Shown here: positions 7,432 to 15,126 of the stretch, piece after piece
Layout of the letters: every line of letters begins with the position of its first letter
How positions within the stretch are numbered: the stretch's first letter is position 1
Source of the DNA: Anaerolineaceae bacterium UBA2260
GTDB taxonomy: Bacteria; Chloroflexota; Anaerolineae; Anaerolineales; Anaerolineaceae
DNA: 27,032 nucleotides
Direction: 5' to 3'
Assembly: GCA_002347485.1 (NCBI GenBank)
Contig: DDXM01000007.1
Span: 1-27,032 of the forward strand
The notes under the pieces: generated by a model
Databases searched by the model: none
What the model was told of the DNA's origin: nothing
Seen by the model: the letters and a program-made list of their open reading frames with translations, nothing else
Program-made: the position numbers and the translations under genes

Positions 7432-8679
7432 TTATCCTGCCGCGGATTCTTCAGGGGTAGGCTGGAAGCGCTCCTGATGTCCGAGCTTGAGATGCAGCCC
7501 GTAGAACGCCAGTGCGGAAACCAGGCACAGTAGCCCGCCGAAATACCACAGCAGGTTGGGGTTGAGATTATCGAGGATCAATCCCGCCGCGCCCGGGCCG
7601 ATGGTCGCCGGGATCGACCAGGTCACGCCGAACATCCCCATGTAACGCCCGCGCTTTTCCTCCGGGGCGAATCCCATTGCCAGGGTCTGGCTGGTGGGCA
7701 CAATGATCATCTCGCCGATGGTGATGACCACAACTGCGGCCACAAACAGCCAGTATACGTTCACCACGCCAAACATGGTAAATCCGATCATGTAGAAAAT
7801 CGTCCCGAGAGCCATCATCTTGAATGGAGCCTTGTTTTTAATCAACCTGGTCATGCTGAACTGGAAGAGGATCACCACGATGGCGCTGGAGGTAAGCAGG
7901 AAGCCGTACCCTCCCGGTTCAATCCCGTGGTTATCCCTCAGATAGACAGAGAGGGAGTTATACATTTGCTGATAGACGAAACCCATCAGCATGCTGGCAA
8001 ACAGGAAAGCCATGAAGGCATAATCCTTCAATACAGAGCCATAGCCTTTGAAGGTTTCGAAAATGCTCTCGGGTTTGGTGCCCGGGTGAGCCTCGGGTTT
8101 GGTCTCGGCGATGAGCAGGTAGAAAAGGAATGCCACAACACAACTGATGACCGCGTCGATGATGAAGAGCATCAGGTAGGACCTGCCGGCGATGAATCCA
8201 CCGATGGTGGGGCCGATGATCCATGCCAGGTTGCCCACCACGCGCATGATGCCAAAGCCCTCCTGGCGCTGCTGCTCAGGCAGGATGTCGCCGATCATGG
8301 CGGTATGCGCAGGCCCGGCAATATCCGAGAGAAGCCCGATCACCACGGCGAGAGGGATGAGAACGGAAAATTGGTTAATGAAGCCGAGCGTGAGCGTGCT
8401 GAGCGCGCTAAAAACCAGGCCAAAAATGATCAATTTCCGGCGGCCAAACTTGTCGGTCAACGCACCGCCGGTCATCTGCCCGAACAGACCGGCGATGGAA
8501 AACAATCCCAACACAATCCCGGCTTCGGTCATGCCCACTTCAAATTTCTGGGTGATGTAAAGCGAGAAGAACGGCCACAGCATTGTGCCACCCACATGGT
8601 CGATGAAGGACACACCCACTACCAGCCAGAATTTACGGGGAAATTCCCTGGCGATTTTTTTGAAATTGATGTTTAGCAT
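7432..8679 (-). CDS. MFS transporter (DHA1-type drug/solute antiporter)
   Basis: A 415-residue major facilitator with about 12 membrane helices. The loop 2-3 motif is GGALTDKFGRRK, the classical motif A. Residues GDILPEQQRQEGFGIMRV and the proline/glycine-rich helix around NLAWIIGPTIGGFIAG resemble the MdtG/TetA-like proton-coupled exporters. The substrate is unknown; drug or metabolite efflux is the family expectation. It is the first gene of a four-gene minus-strand operon with the Cys-rich protein and two lipoproteins. GAGGAAG lies about nine bases before the ATG. It diverges from the cupredoxin remnant and HMA gene. Confidence 0.9.
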   Translation of the reverse strand: MLNINFKKIAREFPRKFWLVVGVSFIDHVGGTMLWPFFSLYITQKFEVGMTEAGIVLGLFSIAGLFGQMTGGALTDKFGRRKLIIFGLVFSALSTLTLGFINQFSVLIPLAVVIGLLSDIAGPAHTAMIGDILPEQQRQEGFGIMRVVGNLAWIIGPTIGGFIAGRSYLMLFIIDAVISCVVAFLFYLLIAETKPEAHPGTKPESIFETFKGYGSVLKDYAFMAFLFASMLMGFVYQQMYNSLSVYLRDNHGIEPGGYGFLLTSSAIVVILFQFSMTRLIKNKAPFKMMALGTIFYMIGFTMFGVVNVYWLFVAAVVVITIGEMIIVPTSQTLAMGFAPEEKRGRYMGMFGVTWSIPATIGPGAAGLILDNLNPNLLWYFGGLLCLVSALAFYGLHLKLGHQERFQPTPEESAAG

Positions 8680-8850
8680 AGTGAAGGGCTTCCTCTACCA
8701 GGAATGGAAATAATACCACCATATCCTGACGCTGCGAGGAGGGAATTGTTCCAGATGGGTTTTTTTACTGCCTCAGAAAAAACCTTTCAAGATCAACTCG
8801 TTAAGTATTGCGGTTTCGCGCTCAAGCCAGAACAGCGACCGCGAACCTGG

Positions 8851-8862
8851 TTGATGCATCAA
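8851..8862. repeat. 12-base perfect palindrome TTGATGCATCAA
   Basis: A self-complementary 12-mer in the divergent region between the MFS operon and the HMA gene. It might be an operator, but it lies about 170 bases from either start and inside a possible degraded reading frame, so chance is a fair alternative. Confidence 0.3.
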
Positions 8863-9005
8863 AGCTTTGTTAGTTCGCAGGGCGTCCTGCGGGGTGACCC
8901 AGCGGGGAGGAGGTGATGCTAATACCCCCCCAGGCGCCCGGGACGGTGATGCCATTCACCTGTTCCATGGGTATGTACACCGGCGAGATCATCTTTGATC
9001 TGTGA
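8863..9005 (+). pseudogene. Frameshifted cupredoxin-like (copper-binding) gene remnant
   Basis: The frame from 8907 to the TGA at 9003-9005 reads EEVMLIPPQAPGTVMPF and then TCSMGMYTGEIIFDL, which is the C-terminal strand region of the cupredoxin_1 type with the Cys and Met copper-ligand cluster (C-x-MGM). This frame is closed by a TGA at 8895-8897. The frame to its left (SFVSSQGVLRGDPAG, 8863-8907) would join it if one base were added in the G-rich run at 8904-8913, suggesting a one-base deletion or a sequencing error. Further upstream no cupredoxin strands are recognisable, so it is at best a C-terminal remnant. Alternatively ATG 8916, behind GGGGAGGAGG, starts a real 29-residue peptide. The stop overlaps the in-frame GTG of the HMA gene, consistent with former co-transcription. 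Confidence 0.5.
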
Positions 9006-9019
9006 ACGGAGAGATTCAT

Positions 9020-9238
9020 ATGAAAACCAGCGATTTCCAAGTTGAGGATATGCACTGCGTGAATTGTGCCATGCGTCTGCAGGGGCGCGAGGATAGCCTG
9101 CCCGGCGTGAAGACGGTGGACGCGTCTTACCGCAAGGCAAAAATGACCGCGGTCTACGACGAAACCACGATCAGTGAAGAGCAAATTACCTCAGCGGCGC
9201 GTGAGCTGGGATACACCGCCCGGCTCGACCCCGCCTGA
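9020..9238 (+). CDS. Small heavy-metal-associated (HMA) domain protein, copper-chaperone-like
   Basis: A 72-residue single-domain HMA protein of the CopZ/Atx1 type, expected to bind Cu(I) in the cytoplasm and pass it to a P-type ATPase or sensor. The metal site is MHCVNCAMR near residue 13-20 (CxxC). The rest fits the ferredoxin-like fold: DSLPGVKTVDAS, AKMTAVYDE, ISEEQITSAARELGYTA. ATG 9020 is preferred over GTG 9002 because GGAGAG lies six bases upstream. Directly upstream is the cupredoxin remnant, supporting a copper role. No cognate ATPase is in the window. It ends 16 bases from the convergent cyclophilin gene. Confidence 0.85.
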   Translation: MKTSDFQVEDMHCVNCAMRLQGREDSLPGVKTVDASYRKAKMTAVYDETTISEEQITSAARELGYTARLDPA

Positions 9239-9254
9239 GCTCGATCTCATGTGA

Positions 9255-9974
9255 TTATTCAAAATCCTGTTCGGTGATGGTGATCGATTCGATCACGTCG
9301 CCGGTGAAATCAGGGTTGTAACGCGGGTCGCGCAGCGTGATACTTTTTACCACATCCATCCCGCTGATCACCTGTCCGAAAATGGTATAGTCCTCGCTTT
9401 TCAATGGCACCGGGTTGAAAGTGATGAAGAATTGGCTGCCATTGGTATTGAGTCCGGCGTTGGCCATAGCCACCACCCCTTCCTTGTCAAACACCAGGTC
9501 GCTGACTTCGTTATCGAACGTGTAACCGGGTCCGCCCCCGCCTGTGCCGGTGGGATCGCCGGTCTGCGCCATGAAACCTTCCAAAACACGGTGGAAGGTG
9601 ACGCCATCATAGAAGCCAGCCCGTGCGAGGAACACAAAATTGTTGACCGTGACGGGCGCTTTATCCGGGAAAAGTTGGATCACGAATTCACCACCCTTGG
9701 CCAATTTAACCGTCGCCAGGTATTGCTTGCTGGTGTCGATGGTCATTTCAGGGGGGGCGGCGTACTGCTGGATAGAGGGCACGTCTGTAATGGTCGGCAA
9801 CGGGCTGGTGCCATTTCTCTTAACCAGCGTGCCAACCAGTACCGCCAGACCGACCACAGCGAAGACGATCAGGATCATGGTCAAATCTGAGTATTCGCGT
9901 TTCTTTTTGATGGCTGCCCTTTTGGTGGACCTGTTCTGTGCGGGGGTGGTTTGCTTGGTATTCTTTGCGCTCAT
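9255..9974 (-). CDS. Membrane-anchored peptidyl-prolyl cis-trans isomerase, cyclophilin type
   Basis: A 239-residue protein catalysing proline cis-trans isomerisation of exported proteins. A basic N-terminal tail (about 1-30) precedes one membrane helix (about 31-50, LTMILIVFAVVGLAVLVGTL), so the catalytic domain faces outside. The cyclophilin domain has FHRVLEGFMAQTGDP with the catalytic Arg, and NGSQFFITF, followed by YTIFGQVISGMDVV. The insertion TGTGGGGPGYTFDNE is normal for bacterial forms. It lies 15 bases after the small gene ending at 9990 and is probably co-transcribed with it. It converges with the HMA gene. Confidence 0.93.
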   Translation of the reverse strand: MSAKNTKQTTPAQNRSTKRAAIKKKREYSDLTMILIVFAVVGLAVLVGTLVKRNGTSPLPTITDVPSIQQYAAPPEMTIDTSKQYLATVKLAKGGEFVIQLFPDKAPVTVNNFVFLARAGFYDGVTFHRVLEGFMAQTGDPTGTGGGGPGYTFDNEVSDLVFDKEGVVAMANAGLNTNGSQFFITFNPVPLKSEDYTIFGQVISGMDVVKSITLRDPRYNPDFTGDVIESITITEQDFE

Positions 9975-9989
9975 TGACTCACCTATTGA

Positions 9990-10253
9990 TCAGGATTTAT
10001 GGAGGATCTCTTTCTCAGCGGCGGTGATCTCCTGTATCAATTGTTCTACTTCGGCTTTGGTTTCCGGCGCCGCGTTCGGCATGAATTGCACGAATTTCAC
10101 CAGGTCGCGCGCCTGGCGCAGGGTGTCTTTCACGTTCGCGGTGTAGCTCAGGTCCATCCAGCCGTGTTCAGATGGCAGCGGAATAGCTCTCGCTTTTTCG
10201 ATCAGCGCGCGCGCTTTTTTGATCCGGTCGGCGGTCGGGATCACCTTGGCCAT
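9990..10253 (-). CDS. Small helical protein of unknown function (87 aa)
   Basis: Not recognised. It is charged, largely alpha-helical and without signal peptide or membrane segment. A central stretch HGWMDLSYTANVKDTLRQARDL is flanked by Lys/Arg/Ala-rich helices and the acidic C-terminal helix EVEQLIQEITAAEKEI. A strong GGAGG ribosome binding site at about 10259-10263 supports that it is real, as does its placement directly before the cyclophilin gene. It lies 70 bases after the flavoprotein gene. Confidence 0.65.
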   Translation of the reverse strand: MAKVIPTADRIKKARALIEKARAIPLPSEHGWMDLSYTANVKDTLRQARDLVKFVQFMPNAAPETKAEVEQLIQEITAAEKEILHKS

Positions 10254-10323
10254 GTTCCATCCTCCAGTGTAATTGGATCATTTATAGCACAGAGCCGGAA
10301 AAACGTGGGGGGATTCTTTGTTG

Positions 10324-11274
10324 TTATCGCCGCCAACCAAGCAGGTCGGGGAAGGAGTAGCGCGTCACGCCATCGAGGGTATAGGTGGATCCATGGATAA
10401 TGGCTTCCGCGGCGTTAATGCCGCTACGGATGGATGGACCGATGCCTTCACCCATATCCAGCGTGGCGAGACCCAGCGCGTCCCCGACTAGCAAGGCATT
10501 GCCGGAACGCAGTGTAGGGGAGGGACTGCGAAGGTAATACGAATGACCGTAGGGATGGAACTCATGCCCGCGTATCAGGTCGTACCGCTCCAGCTTTTCG
10601 ATCAGCAGGTCCCAATGGCGCTTCAGGTTATCCCCTTTCTTTTTCAACCCGGCCGTGTCGCCGCCAACCCCTACATTAACAACTCCGTCTGATTTGGGAA
10701 AATACCACGCGTAGCCCGGCAGTCCATCTTGAAGGAACCACAAGTGGCAAATAGGACTGGCGTTGGGTTGGACGAATTCTTCCTCCTGCGCGACGATCAG
10801 CGATCCCGTTTGCGCCGGATTCACGTTAGAGAAAAAAGCACGCTTGACCGGGCAGTGGGTTCCCCCGGCGCCGATGAGGAAGCGCGCGCTGTATTCCCCG
10901 TCAACAATGTAACGGCCATCCTCATAGCGAATTTCCTTGACATGGTGTTGGACCAGGTTCTCACTGACGCGTTGGATCAGCCAGGCGTCGAACTCAATCC
11001 GGCGGATGGCGTACTGGCGGGTGCGCAAAGTGAAACGCAGCCGACCGATCTCCACTTTGAACTCATTGAAGCGCGAAAAATTACCGGGATAGGTCGCCGG
11101 ATCCAGGTCAACGTCGCGCATCACGCGCGGGGTGATCCAGCCAGCGCAGGTTTTTGGACGCGGAAATTCTTCCTTGTCCAGCAGGAGGAAATCAATGCCG
11201 CGCTGCTTCAAGCGCCAGGCGCAGGCTGATCCTGCCGGACCCCCGCCAATGATGAGAACCTCTGTCGCGATCAT
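10324..11274 (-). CDS. FAD-dependent oxidoreductase, geranylgeranyl-reductase-like
   Basis: A 316-residue flavoprotein. The N-terminal dinucleotide motif is VLIIGGGPAGSACAWRLK; next comes FPRPKTCAGWITP, the equivalent of the family's P-x-K-x-CGG motif with the reactive Cys; the second FAD motif is VGDALGLATLDMGEGIGPSIRSG. Members reduce isoprenoid double bonds (chlorophyll or archaeal lipid precursors) or act on quinone-type substrates. Here it starts six bases after the cyclopropane-fatty-acid synthase stop, so a role in membrane lipid modification is a reasonable inference. It is somewhat short for the family (often 370-450 residues), with the C-terminal end reduced. Confidence 0.85.
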   Translation of the reverse strand: MIATEVLIIGGGPAGSACAWRLKQRGIDFLLLDKEEFPRPKTCAGWITPRVMRDVDLDPATYPGNFSRFNEFKVEIGRLRFTLRTRQYAIRRIEFDAWLIQRVSENLVQHHVKEIRYEDGRYIVDGEYSARFLIGAGGTHCPVKRAFFSNVNPAQTGSLIVAQEEEFVQPNASPICHLWFLQDGLPGYAWYFPKSDGVVNVGVGGDTAGLKKKGDNLKRHWDLLIEKLERYDLIRGHEFHPYGHSYYLRSPSPTLRSGNALLVGDALGLATLDMGEGIGPSIRSGINAAEAIIHGSTYTLDGVTRYSFPDLLGWRR

Positions 11275-11280
11275 CTCACC

Positions 11281-12396
11281 TCAACTGAAGCGGCAATCCG
11301 GCTGCGGGCTTCCCTGACGGGTGAAGACCACCTGCCAGAGCTGGGTGCGCCGGGCGCGGAACCCTCCGGCGCTGCTCAACAGGTAATAGCGCCACATACG
11401 GTAGAAGGTATCGCCGTACTTCGCTCTTAAGTCCGGCCAGGCGGCTTCGAAATTGGCCTCCCACGCCATCAATGTGGGGTCATAATAGGGACCAAAATTG
11501 TGCCAGTCCTCCACCACGAACAACCCCTCCATCGCTGCGCTGAGTTTGCTGATAGAGGGCAGCACGCCGTTGGGGAAAATGTATTTATCGGTCCAGGGTT
11601 CACCGTGCGCAAGAGAGATGTTGCTGCCGATGGTATGCACGAACCCCACGCCATCCGGTTTGAGGCAGCGATCGACCACTTCCATGTAAGTGCGGTAATT
11701 CTTGTAGCCGACATGCTCCATCACGCCGATCGAAACCACGGCGTCATACTCGCCGCTCACCTCGCGGTAATCCTGCAGGCGAAGCTCCACAGGCAGATCC
11801 TTGCACAGTTCCATCCCGAGCGCGACTTGTTCTTTAGAGACCGTCACGCCGAGCACGGATACCCCGTATTTTTCCGCGGCGTATTTGGCAAAACTGCCCC
11901 AGCCGCAACCGAGTTCCAGGATACGCATACCGGGGCGCGCGCCGATCTTGCGGCAAACCAGGTCGAGTTTCGCCTCCTGAGCGTCATCCAGGTTGGTCGC
12001 AGTCTTCCAGTATCCGCAGGTGTACGTCAGGCGTTTATCGAGCATGGAGGTGTAGAGGTCGTTCCCCAGGTCGTAATGCTTAATGCCCACTTCAAAAGCG
12101 CGGCTCCTTGATTGGCGGTTGAAAAACTTCGCCTGGAGCGCTTTCAGCAGAAAACGTGTCTCGCTCCTGATCTTGTCTTCAAGCCTGGCGAGCAATACGC
12201 GGGTAATGAATTGGTCGATTGCCTGGCAATCCCACCAGCCTTCCATGTAAGACTCTCCCAGCCCAAGCGTGGCGTCGCGCAACACGCGGTCATAAAGTTT
12301 GGGCTGGTGAACCTGTATATCCCATGGGTTTGAGCCGTTGACCTTCACCCCTGACGGCTCCAGTAATTCTCGAATGATCGATTCAGCGTTTGGCAT
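11281..12396 (-). CDS. cfa: Cyclopropane-fatty-acyl-phospholipid synthase
   Basis: A 371-residue SAM-dependent enzyme that adds a methylene bridge across double bonds of phospholipid acyl chains at the membrane surface. The SAM motif is LELGCGWGSFAKYAAEKYGV. Conserved elements of Cfa are present: TYTCGYW, LQDYREVSGEYD, GVMEHVGYKNY, HTIGSN, DKYIFPNGVLPS, EDWHNFGPYYDPTLMAW and GGFRARRTQLWQVVF. These match the E. coli enzyme closely, including the catalytic Cys, Glu, His and Tyr surroundings. ATG 12396 is chosen since GAGGAGG lies seven bases before it. It is first in a two-gene unit with the flavoprotein gene. Confidence 0.95.
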   Translation of the reverse strand: MPNAESIIRELLEPSGVKVNGSNPWDIQVHQPKLYDRVLRDATLGLGESYMEGWWDCQAIDQFITRVLLARLEDKIRSETRFLLKALQAKFFNRQSRSRAFEVGIKHYDLGNDLYTSMLDKRLTYTCGYWKTATNLDDAQEAKLDLVCRKIGARPGMRILELGCGWGSFAKYAAEKYGVSVLGVTVSKEQVALGMELCKDLPVELRLQDYREVSGEYDAVVSIGVMEHVGYKNYRTYMEVVDRCLKPDGVGFVHTIGSNISLAHGEPWTDKYIFPNGVLPSISKLSAAMEGLFVVEDWHNFGPYYDPTLMAWEANFEAAWPDLRAKYGDTFYRMWRYYLLSSAGGFRARRTQLWQVVFTRQGSPQPDCRFS

Positions 12397-12504
12397 CTCA
12401 ACCTCCTCATTGACTATATAAAGCATAACACCAGAGGTAAGCAAAGGTAACACCGGTTATGCCGTGAATAACTGAGCGGTGCTTGCGACCGGCACCCGGA
12501 AAGC

Positions 12505-12789
12505 TCAAGGGATCGGGAGGGTCTCAGCATGCCCGTCGTGATAGGTAACCAGCGCATTGCGCCCGTCATCTATCAACTTTAATTCGGTGACACCGTAAAA
12601 CGGGTTCCCCCAACTGCCCGTATCGGGGTCAAGGCTGGCGTTCATCTCGCCCTGCAGTTCCAATCTCGTGATGCCGCTGGTCAACTCTACTACCCGGAAG
12701 GTCGTTACACGCTCCAGCTCAAACAGCTCGCTGCGATAATCACCCTTATCCACTTGTACTTCAAAACGTTTGACCGGTTGCTCGTCCAT
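12505..12789 (-). CDS. Small protein of unknown function (94 aa)
   Basis: Not recognised. It is predicted mostly beta-strand, with alternating hydrophobic and charged residues (KRFEVQVDKG, TTFRVVELTSGITRLELQG, VTELKLIDDGRNALVTYHDG), and is cytoplasmic by absence of a signal. ATG 12789 follows GGGAAGAG; an in-frame GTG 12807 has no ribosome binding site. It lies 108 bases upstream of cfa on the same strand and diverges from the acyltransferase gene. Confidence 0.6.
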   Translation of the reverse strand: MDEQPVKRFEVQVDKGDYRSELFELERVTTFRVVELTSGITRLELQGEMNASLDPDTGSWGNPFYGVTELKLIDDGRNALVTYHDGHAETLPIP

Positions 12790-12881
12790 CGTCTCTTCCC
12801 GTCGCACAACGTTGCCAGCAACTCTTGATATAATCAGTATAACAAATCGCGTAAAATTTCGGCTTGACCAGGAACGAAAAG

Positions 12882-13787
12882 ATGACTGAGAATAATGCGT
12901 ATGTGCAGCAACTAAGCGAATCCCTGGTGGACGAAGTGGTGGGGGCAGTGGGCTTGCCCAAGAACCGTTTCTATCACAGGCTGATATGGAAATTGATCAA
13001 TCCGGTCACCGAGCGTTTTGCTCATGTGGGATTAAATTTCGAGCGTACTCTCAAAGAAGACGGTTTTCCAGCAGCCAGTAAATGGGTGCTCTCCCTATTC
13101 TGCAAGCCGGCGAAAACGCATTACCATCAGGAGATTCCCCAGGATGGTCCTTTGCTCGTGGTGGCAAACCACCCAGGGGCGTACGATGGGGTGGTGTATG
13201 CCTCGCAACTGGGGCGCAAGGACGTCAGTCTCATTGCCACAGAGATTCCTTACCTGCGCCTGCTGCCGCTCACCAGCAGCCACCTCATCTACGCGGCGCG
13301 TGATAACAGCACCAACCGCGCGATCGCGATGCGGCAGATCATCCGGCACCTGCGCTCCGGTGGAGCGATGATCTATTTTGCCTCCGGGCACCGCGACCCG
13401 GACACGGCGGTTTATCCGGGATCAGAGAAAAATATCGACGCCTGGCTGCCGGTTTTCGACTTTTTCTATAAATATGTGCCAGGCTTGCGCATCCTCCCTA
13501 CCATTGGTTCAGGCATTCTCTCCGAGCACTGGGCTTACCATCCCGTCACGCGGGTGAGAAGGAAACAGCTCGATCGCCAGAGGCTGGCGGAATTTTGCCA
13601 GGTGATCTCGCAATTGGTCCACCCCGGCAAGTTACTGGTCACCCCGGCGGTGTCGTTCGGCAGGGCGGTGACCCAGCAGGACCTGGATCGCCAAGGGGTG
13701 AATGGGGACTACCAGGGCGCGATCGTGGCGCAGGGGAATGACCTGCTGCAGGACCACGTTCAACGATTTGATTACCAATTCATTTGA
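12882..13787 (+). CDS. PlsC-like glycerolipid acyltransferase family protein
   Basis: A 301-residue protein with an LPLAT-type acyltransferase motif NHPGAYDG at about residue 99, the family's NHx4D/HxxxxD catalytic block. A second block is IYFASGHRDPDT, in the place of the usual glycerol-phosphate-binding (FPEG-like) motif. It has no classical signal peptide and only weak hydrophobic helices (such as WLPVFDFFYKYVPGL), so it may be peripheral on the membrane. The donor and acceptor are unknown; phospholipid or other polyol acylation is the family expectation. ATG 12882 is preferred over TTG 12864, with AGGA eight bases before it. It precedes the acetate-kinase-like gene by about 100 bases. Confidence 0.75.
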   Translation: MTENNAYVQQLSESLVDEVVGAVGLPKNRFYHRLIWKLINPVTERFAHVGLNFERTLKEDGFPAASKWVLSLFCKPAKTHYHQEIPQDGPLLVVANHPGAYDGVVYASQLGRKDVSLIATEIPYLRLLPLTSSHLIYAARDNSTNRAIAMRQIIRHLRSGGAMIYFASGHRDPDTAVYPGSEKNIDAWLPVFDFFYKYVPGLRILPTIGSGILSEHWAYHPVTRVRRKQLDRQRLAEFCQVISQLVHPGKLLVTPAVSFGRAVTQQDLDRQGVNGDYQGAIVAQGNDLLQDHVQRFDYQFI

Positions 13788-13825
13788 TCTTTCCTAAAAC
13801 TGATTGCAGCTGATAATTGAAAACA

Positions 13826-13854
13826 TTGGTAAATCAAATTCACGCCGGTATAAA
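13826..13854 (+). promoter_or_regulatory. Candidate promoter of the acetate-kinase-family gene
   Basis: TTGGTA (13826-13831) and TATAAA (13849-13854) are 17 bases apart. The -10 lies 30 bases upstream of the preferred GTG start, so the long upstream in-frame extension from 13804 would not be translated from this transcript. Confidence 0.4.
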
Positions 13855-13884
13855 TTCCATCATAAAACAGGTTTTGAGTTCATC

Positions 13885-15075
13885 GTGAACGTTCTCGTCG
13901 TCAACTGTGGAAGCTCCTCGTTAAGTTTCAAAGTCTACCAGGTATTGCCGGGTGGTGGCTTCACGACCATCCTGACTGGTAAGGCGCGCAATGTGGCCAC
14001 CCGCACGCAGGCGCAGCCGTTGATCGAATGGTTTCGGGATGGCGGGAAGTGCCAGCGCGTTTGCCAACTGTCTTCCCATCGCATGGCAGCGCTGGAAATG
14101 CTTTCGGTGCTGGCTGAGGAAAAGTTTTCCATCGAGGCAGTGGGGCACCGTTTTGTGCACGGGGGCGAGGTGTTCAAAGCCACAACGCGCATTGACGACG
14201 TCTCCCTCGCCGCTCTAAGGTCTGTCCTCCCGCTTGCGCCCATCCACAACCCCAATTCTTACAGCGCGATTGAGGTATGCCATGAGCAGCTCCCCGGTGT
14301 CCCCCAGTTCGCCGTTTTCGACACTGCATTCCATGCCTCCCTGCCGGCCGAGGCGAGGGAGTACGCACTGCCGCGCGACCTGGCGCACAAGTATGGACTG
14401 CGCAAGTACGGCTTTCACGGTCTCTCCTACCAGTACGTGAGCCAGCGCGCCGCGAAAGCGTTGAAAATGCCTTACGACGAGGTAAAGCTGATCATGTGCC
14501 ACCTGGGGACGGGGGGTTCAAGTGTGTGCGCTTTCGCGAACGGACGTTCAGTCGACACTTCCATGGGGTTCTCGCCGCTCGCAGGGCTTGTAATGTCCAC
14601 GCGAAGCGGGGATATCGACGCCGAGGTCGCGCTCGAACTGGTGCGGCAGGGCATGAGCGCTGACGAGGTCAGCCATGTTTTGAATTACCAATCGGGTTTG
14701 ATCGGTTTGAGCGGGTATTCCTCCAACCTGGCGGAGATCATCGCCGCGGCTGAGACGGGCAACGAAGCATGCCGTGTGGCTTATGAAGTGTACGCCGTCC
14801 GCTTGAAGCATTACCTGGGGGCGTATACATGGCTGTTGAACAGCGCGCATGCCATCGTCTTCACCGATGACATCGGGGTCACCTCCTGGCAGCTGCGCGA
14901 GAAGGTTTGCGGTGATGTGACAGCCCTGGGGATCCAATTGGACCGGAAAGCTAACCGTGAAGCACCCTCCGACCGCATAACAATGGTCAATACGCCGGGT
15001 TCTTCGACAAAGATCATACTGGTACCAACCGACGAAGAACAGGTCATTCTTGAGGAAGTGCTGCGATTGATTTAA
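13885..15075 (+). CDS. Acetate/propionate kinase family protein with altered nucleotide-site motif
   Basis: A 396-residue ASKHA-fold acyl-phosphate kinase. Family residues can be matched to the Methanosarcina enzyme: N7 and S10/S12 in VNCGSSS, R89 in GHRFVHGG, D146 in FDTAFH, H178 in KYGFHG, H206 in CHLGTG, R240 in MSTRSGDID and E384/385 in PTDEEQV. Two usual motifs differ: HLGNG is HLGTG (T209), and the adenosine-contacting GIGEN is DIGVT (329-333, TDDIGVTSW). The reaction (acetate + ATP to acetyl phosphate + ADP) is therefore likely but altered specificity or reduced activity is possible. GTG 13885 gives the family's normal N terminus. No phosphotransacetylase gene is in the window. No strong ribosome binding site was seen. 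Confidence 0.85.
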   Translation: MNVLVVNCGSSSLSFKVYQVLPGGGFTTILTGKARNVATRTQAQPLIEWFRDGGKCQRVCQLSSHRMAALEMLSVLAEEKFSIEAVGHRFVHGGEVFKATTRIDDVSLAALRSVLPLAPIHNPNSYSAIEVCHEQLPGVPQFAVFDTAFHASLPAEAREYALPRDLAHKYGLRKYGFHGLSYQYVSQRAAKALKMPYDEVKLIMCHLGTGGSSVCAFANGRSVDTSMGFSPLAGLVMSTRSGDIDAEVALELVRQGMSADEVSHVLNYQSGLIGLSGYSSNLAEIIAAAETGNEACRVAYEVYAVRLKHYLGAYTWLLNSAHAIVFTDDIGVTSWQLREKVCGDVTALGIQLDRKANREAPSDRITMVNTPGSSTKIILVPTDEEQVILEEVLRLI

Positions 15076-15081
15076 GAAAAA

Positions 15082-15108
15082 GCAGGGCAGCCGAAATCGC
15101 TACCCCGC
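15082..15108. terminator. Possible hairpin between convergent kinase and DegV genes
   Basis: GCAGGGCAGC (15082-15091) and GCTACCCCGC (15099-15108) can pair with two mismatches over a seven-base loop. On the plus strand a short TTTT follows a few bases later. It is a weak but suitably placed convergent terminator. Confidence 0.35.
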
Positions 15109-15126
15109 GTGGTTTTCCATGCTTTG

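Noticed and set aside
7927..8676. 249-codon plus-strand frame opposite the MFS gene
   Set aside because: Antisense shadow. Its His/Glu/Asp-rich composition comes from the reverse complement of membrane-helix codons, and it has no ribosome binding site.
8704..8862. Plus-strand open frame upstream of the cupredoxin remnant as an independent gene
   Set aside because: No recognisable domain, no ribosome binding site, odd composition. Only its last part, from about 8863, may belong to the broken cupredoxin gene.
8922..8945. CsoR-like operator (TACCCCCC half-site)
   Set aside because: Only one half is present, and the C-run is explained by the Pro-Pro codons of the cupredoxin remnant.
11500..12111. 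203-codon plus-strand frame opposite cfa
   Set aside because: Antisense shadow of a gene with complete Cfa motifs.
12811..12860. TATAAT in the gap between the small 94-residue gene and the acyltransferase as a promoter
   Set aside because: The only TTG-type -35 elements are 7, 11 or 20 bases away, outside the usual range.
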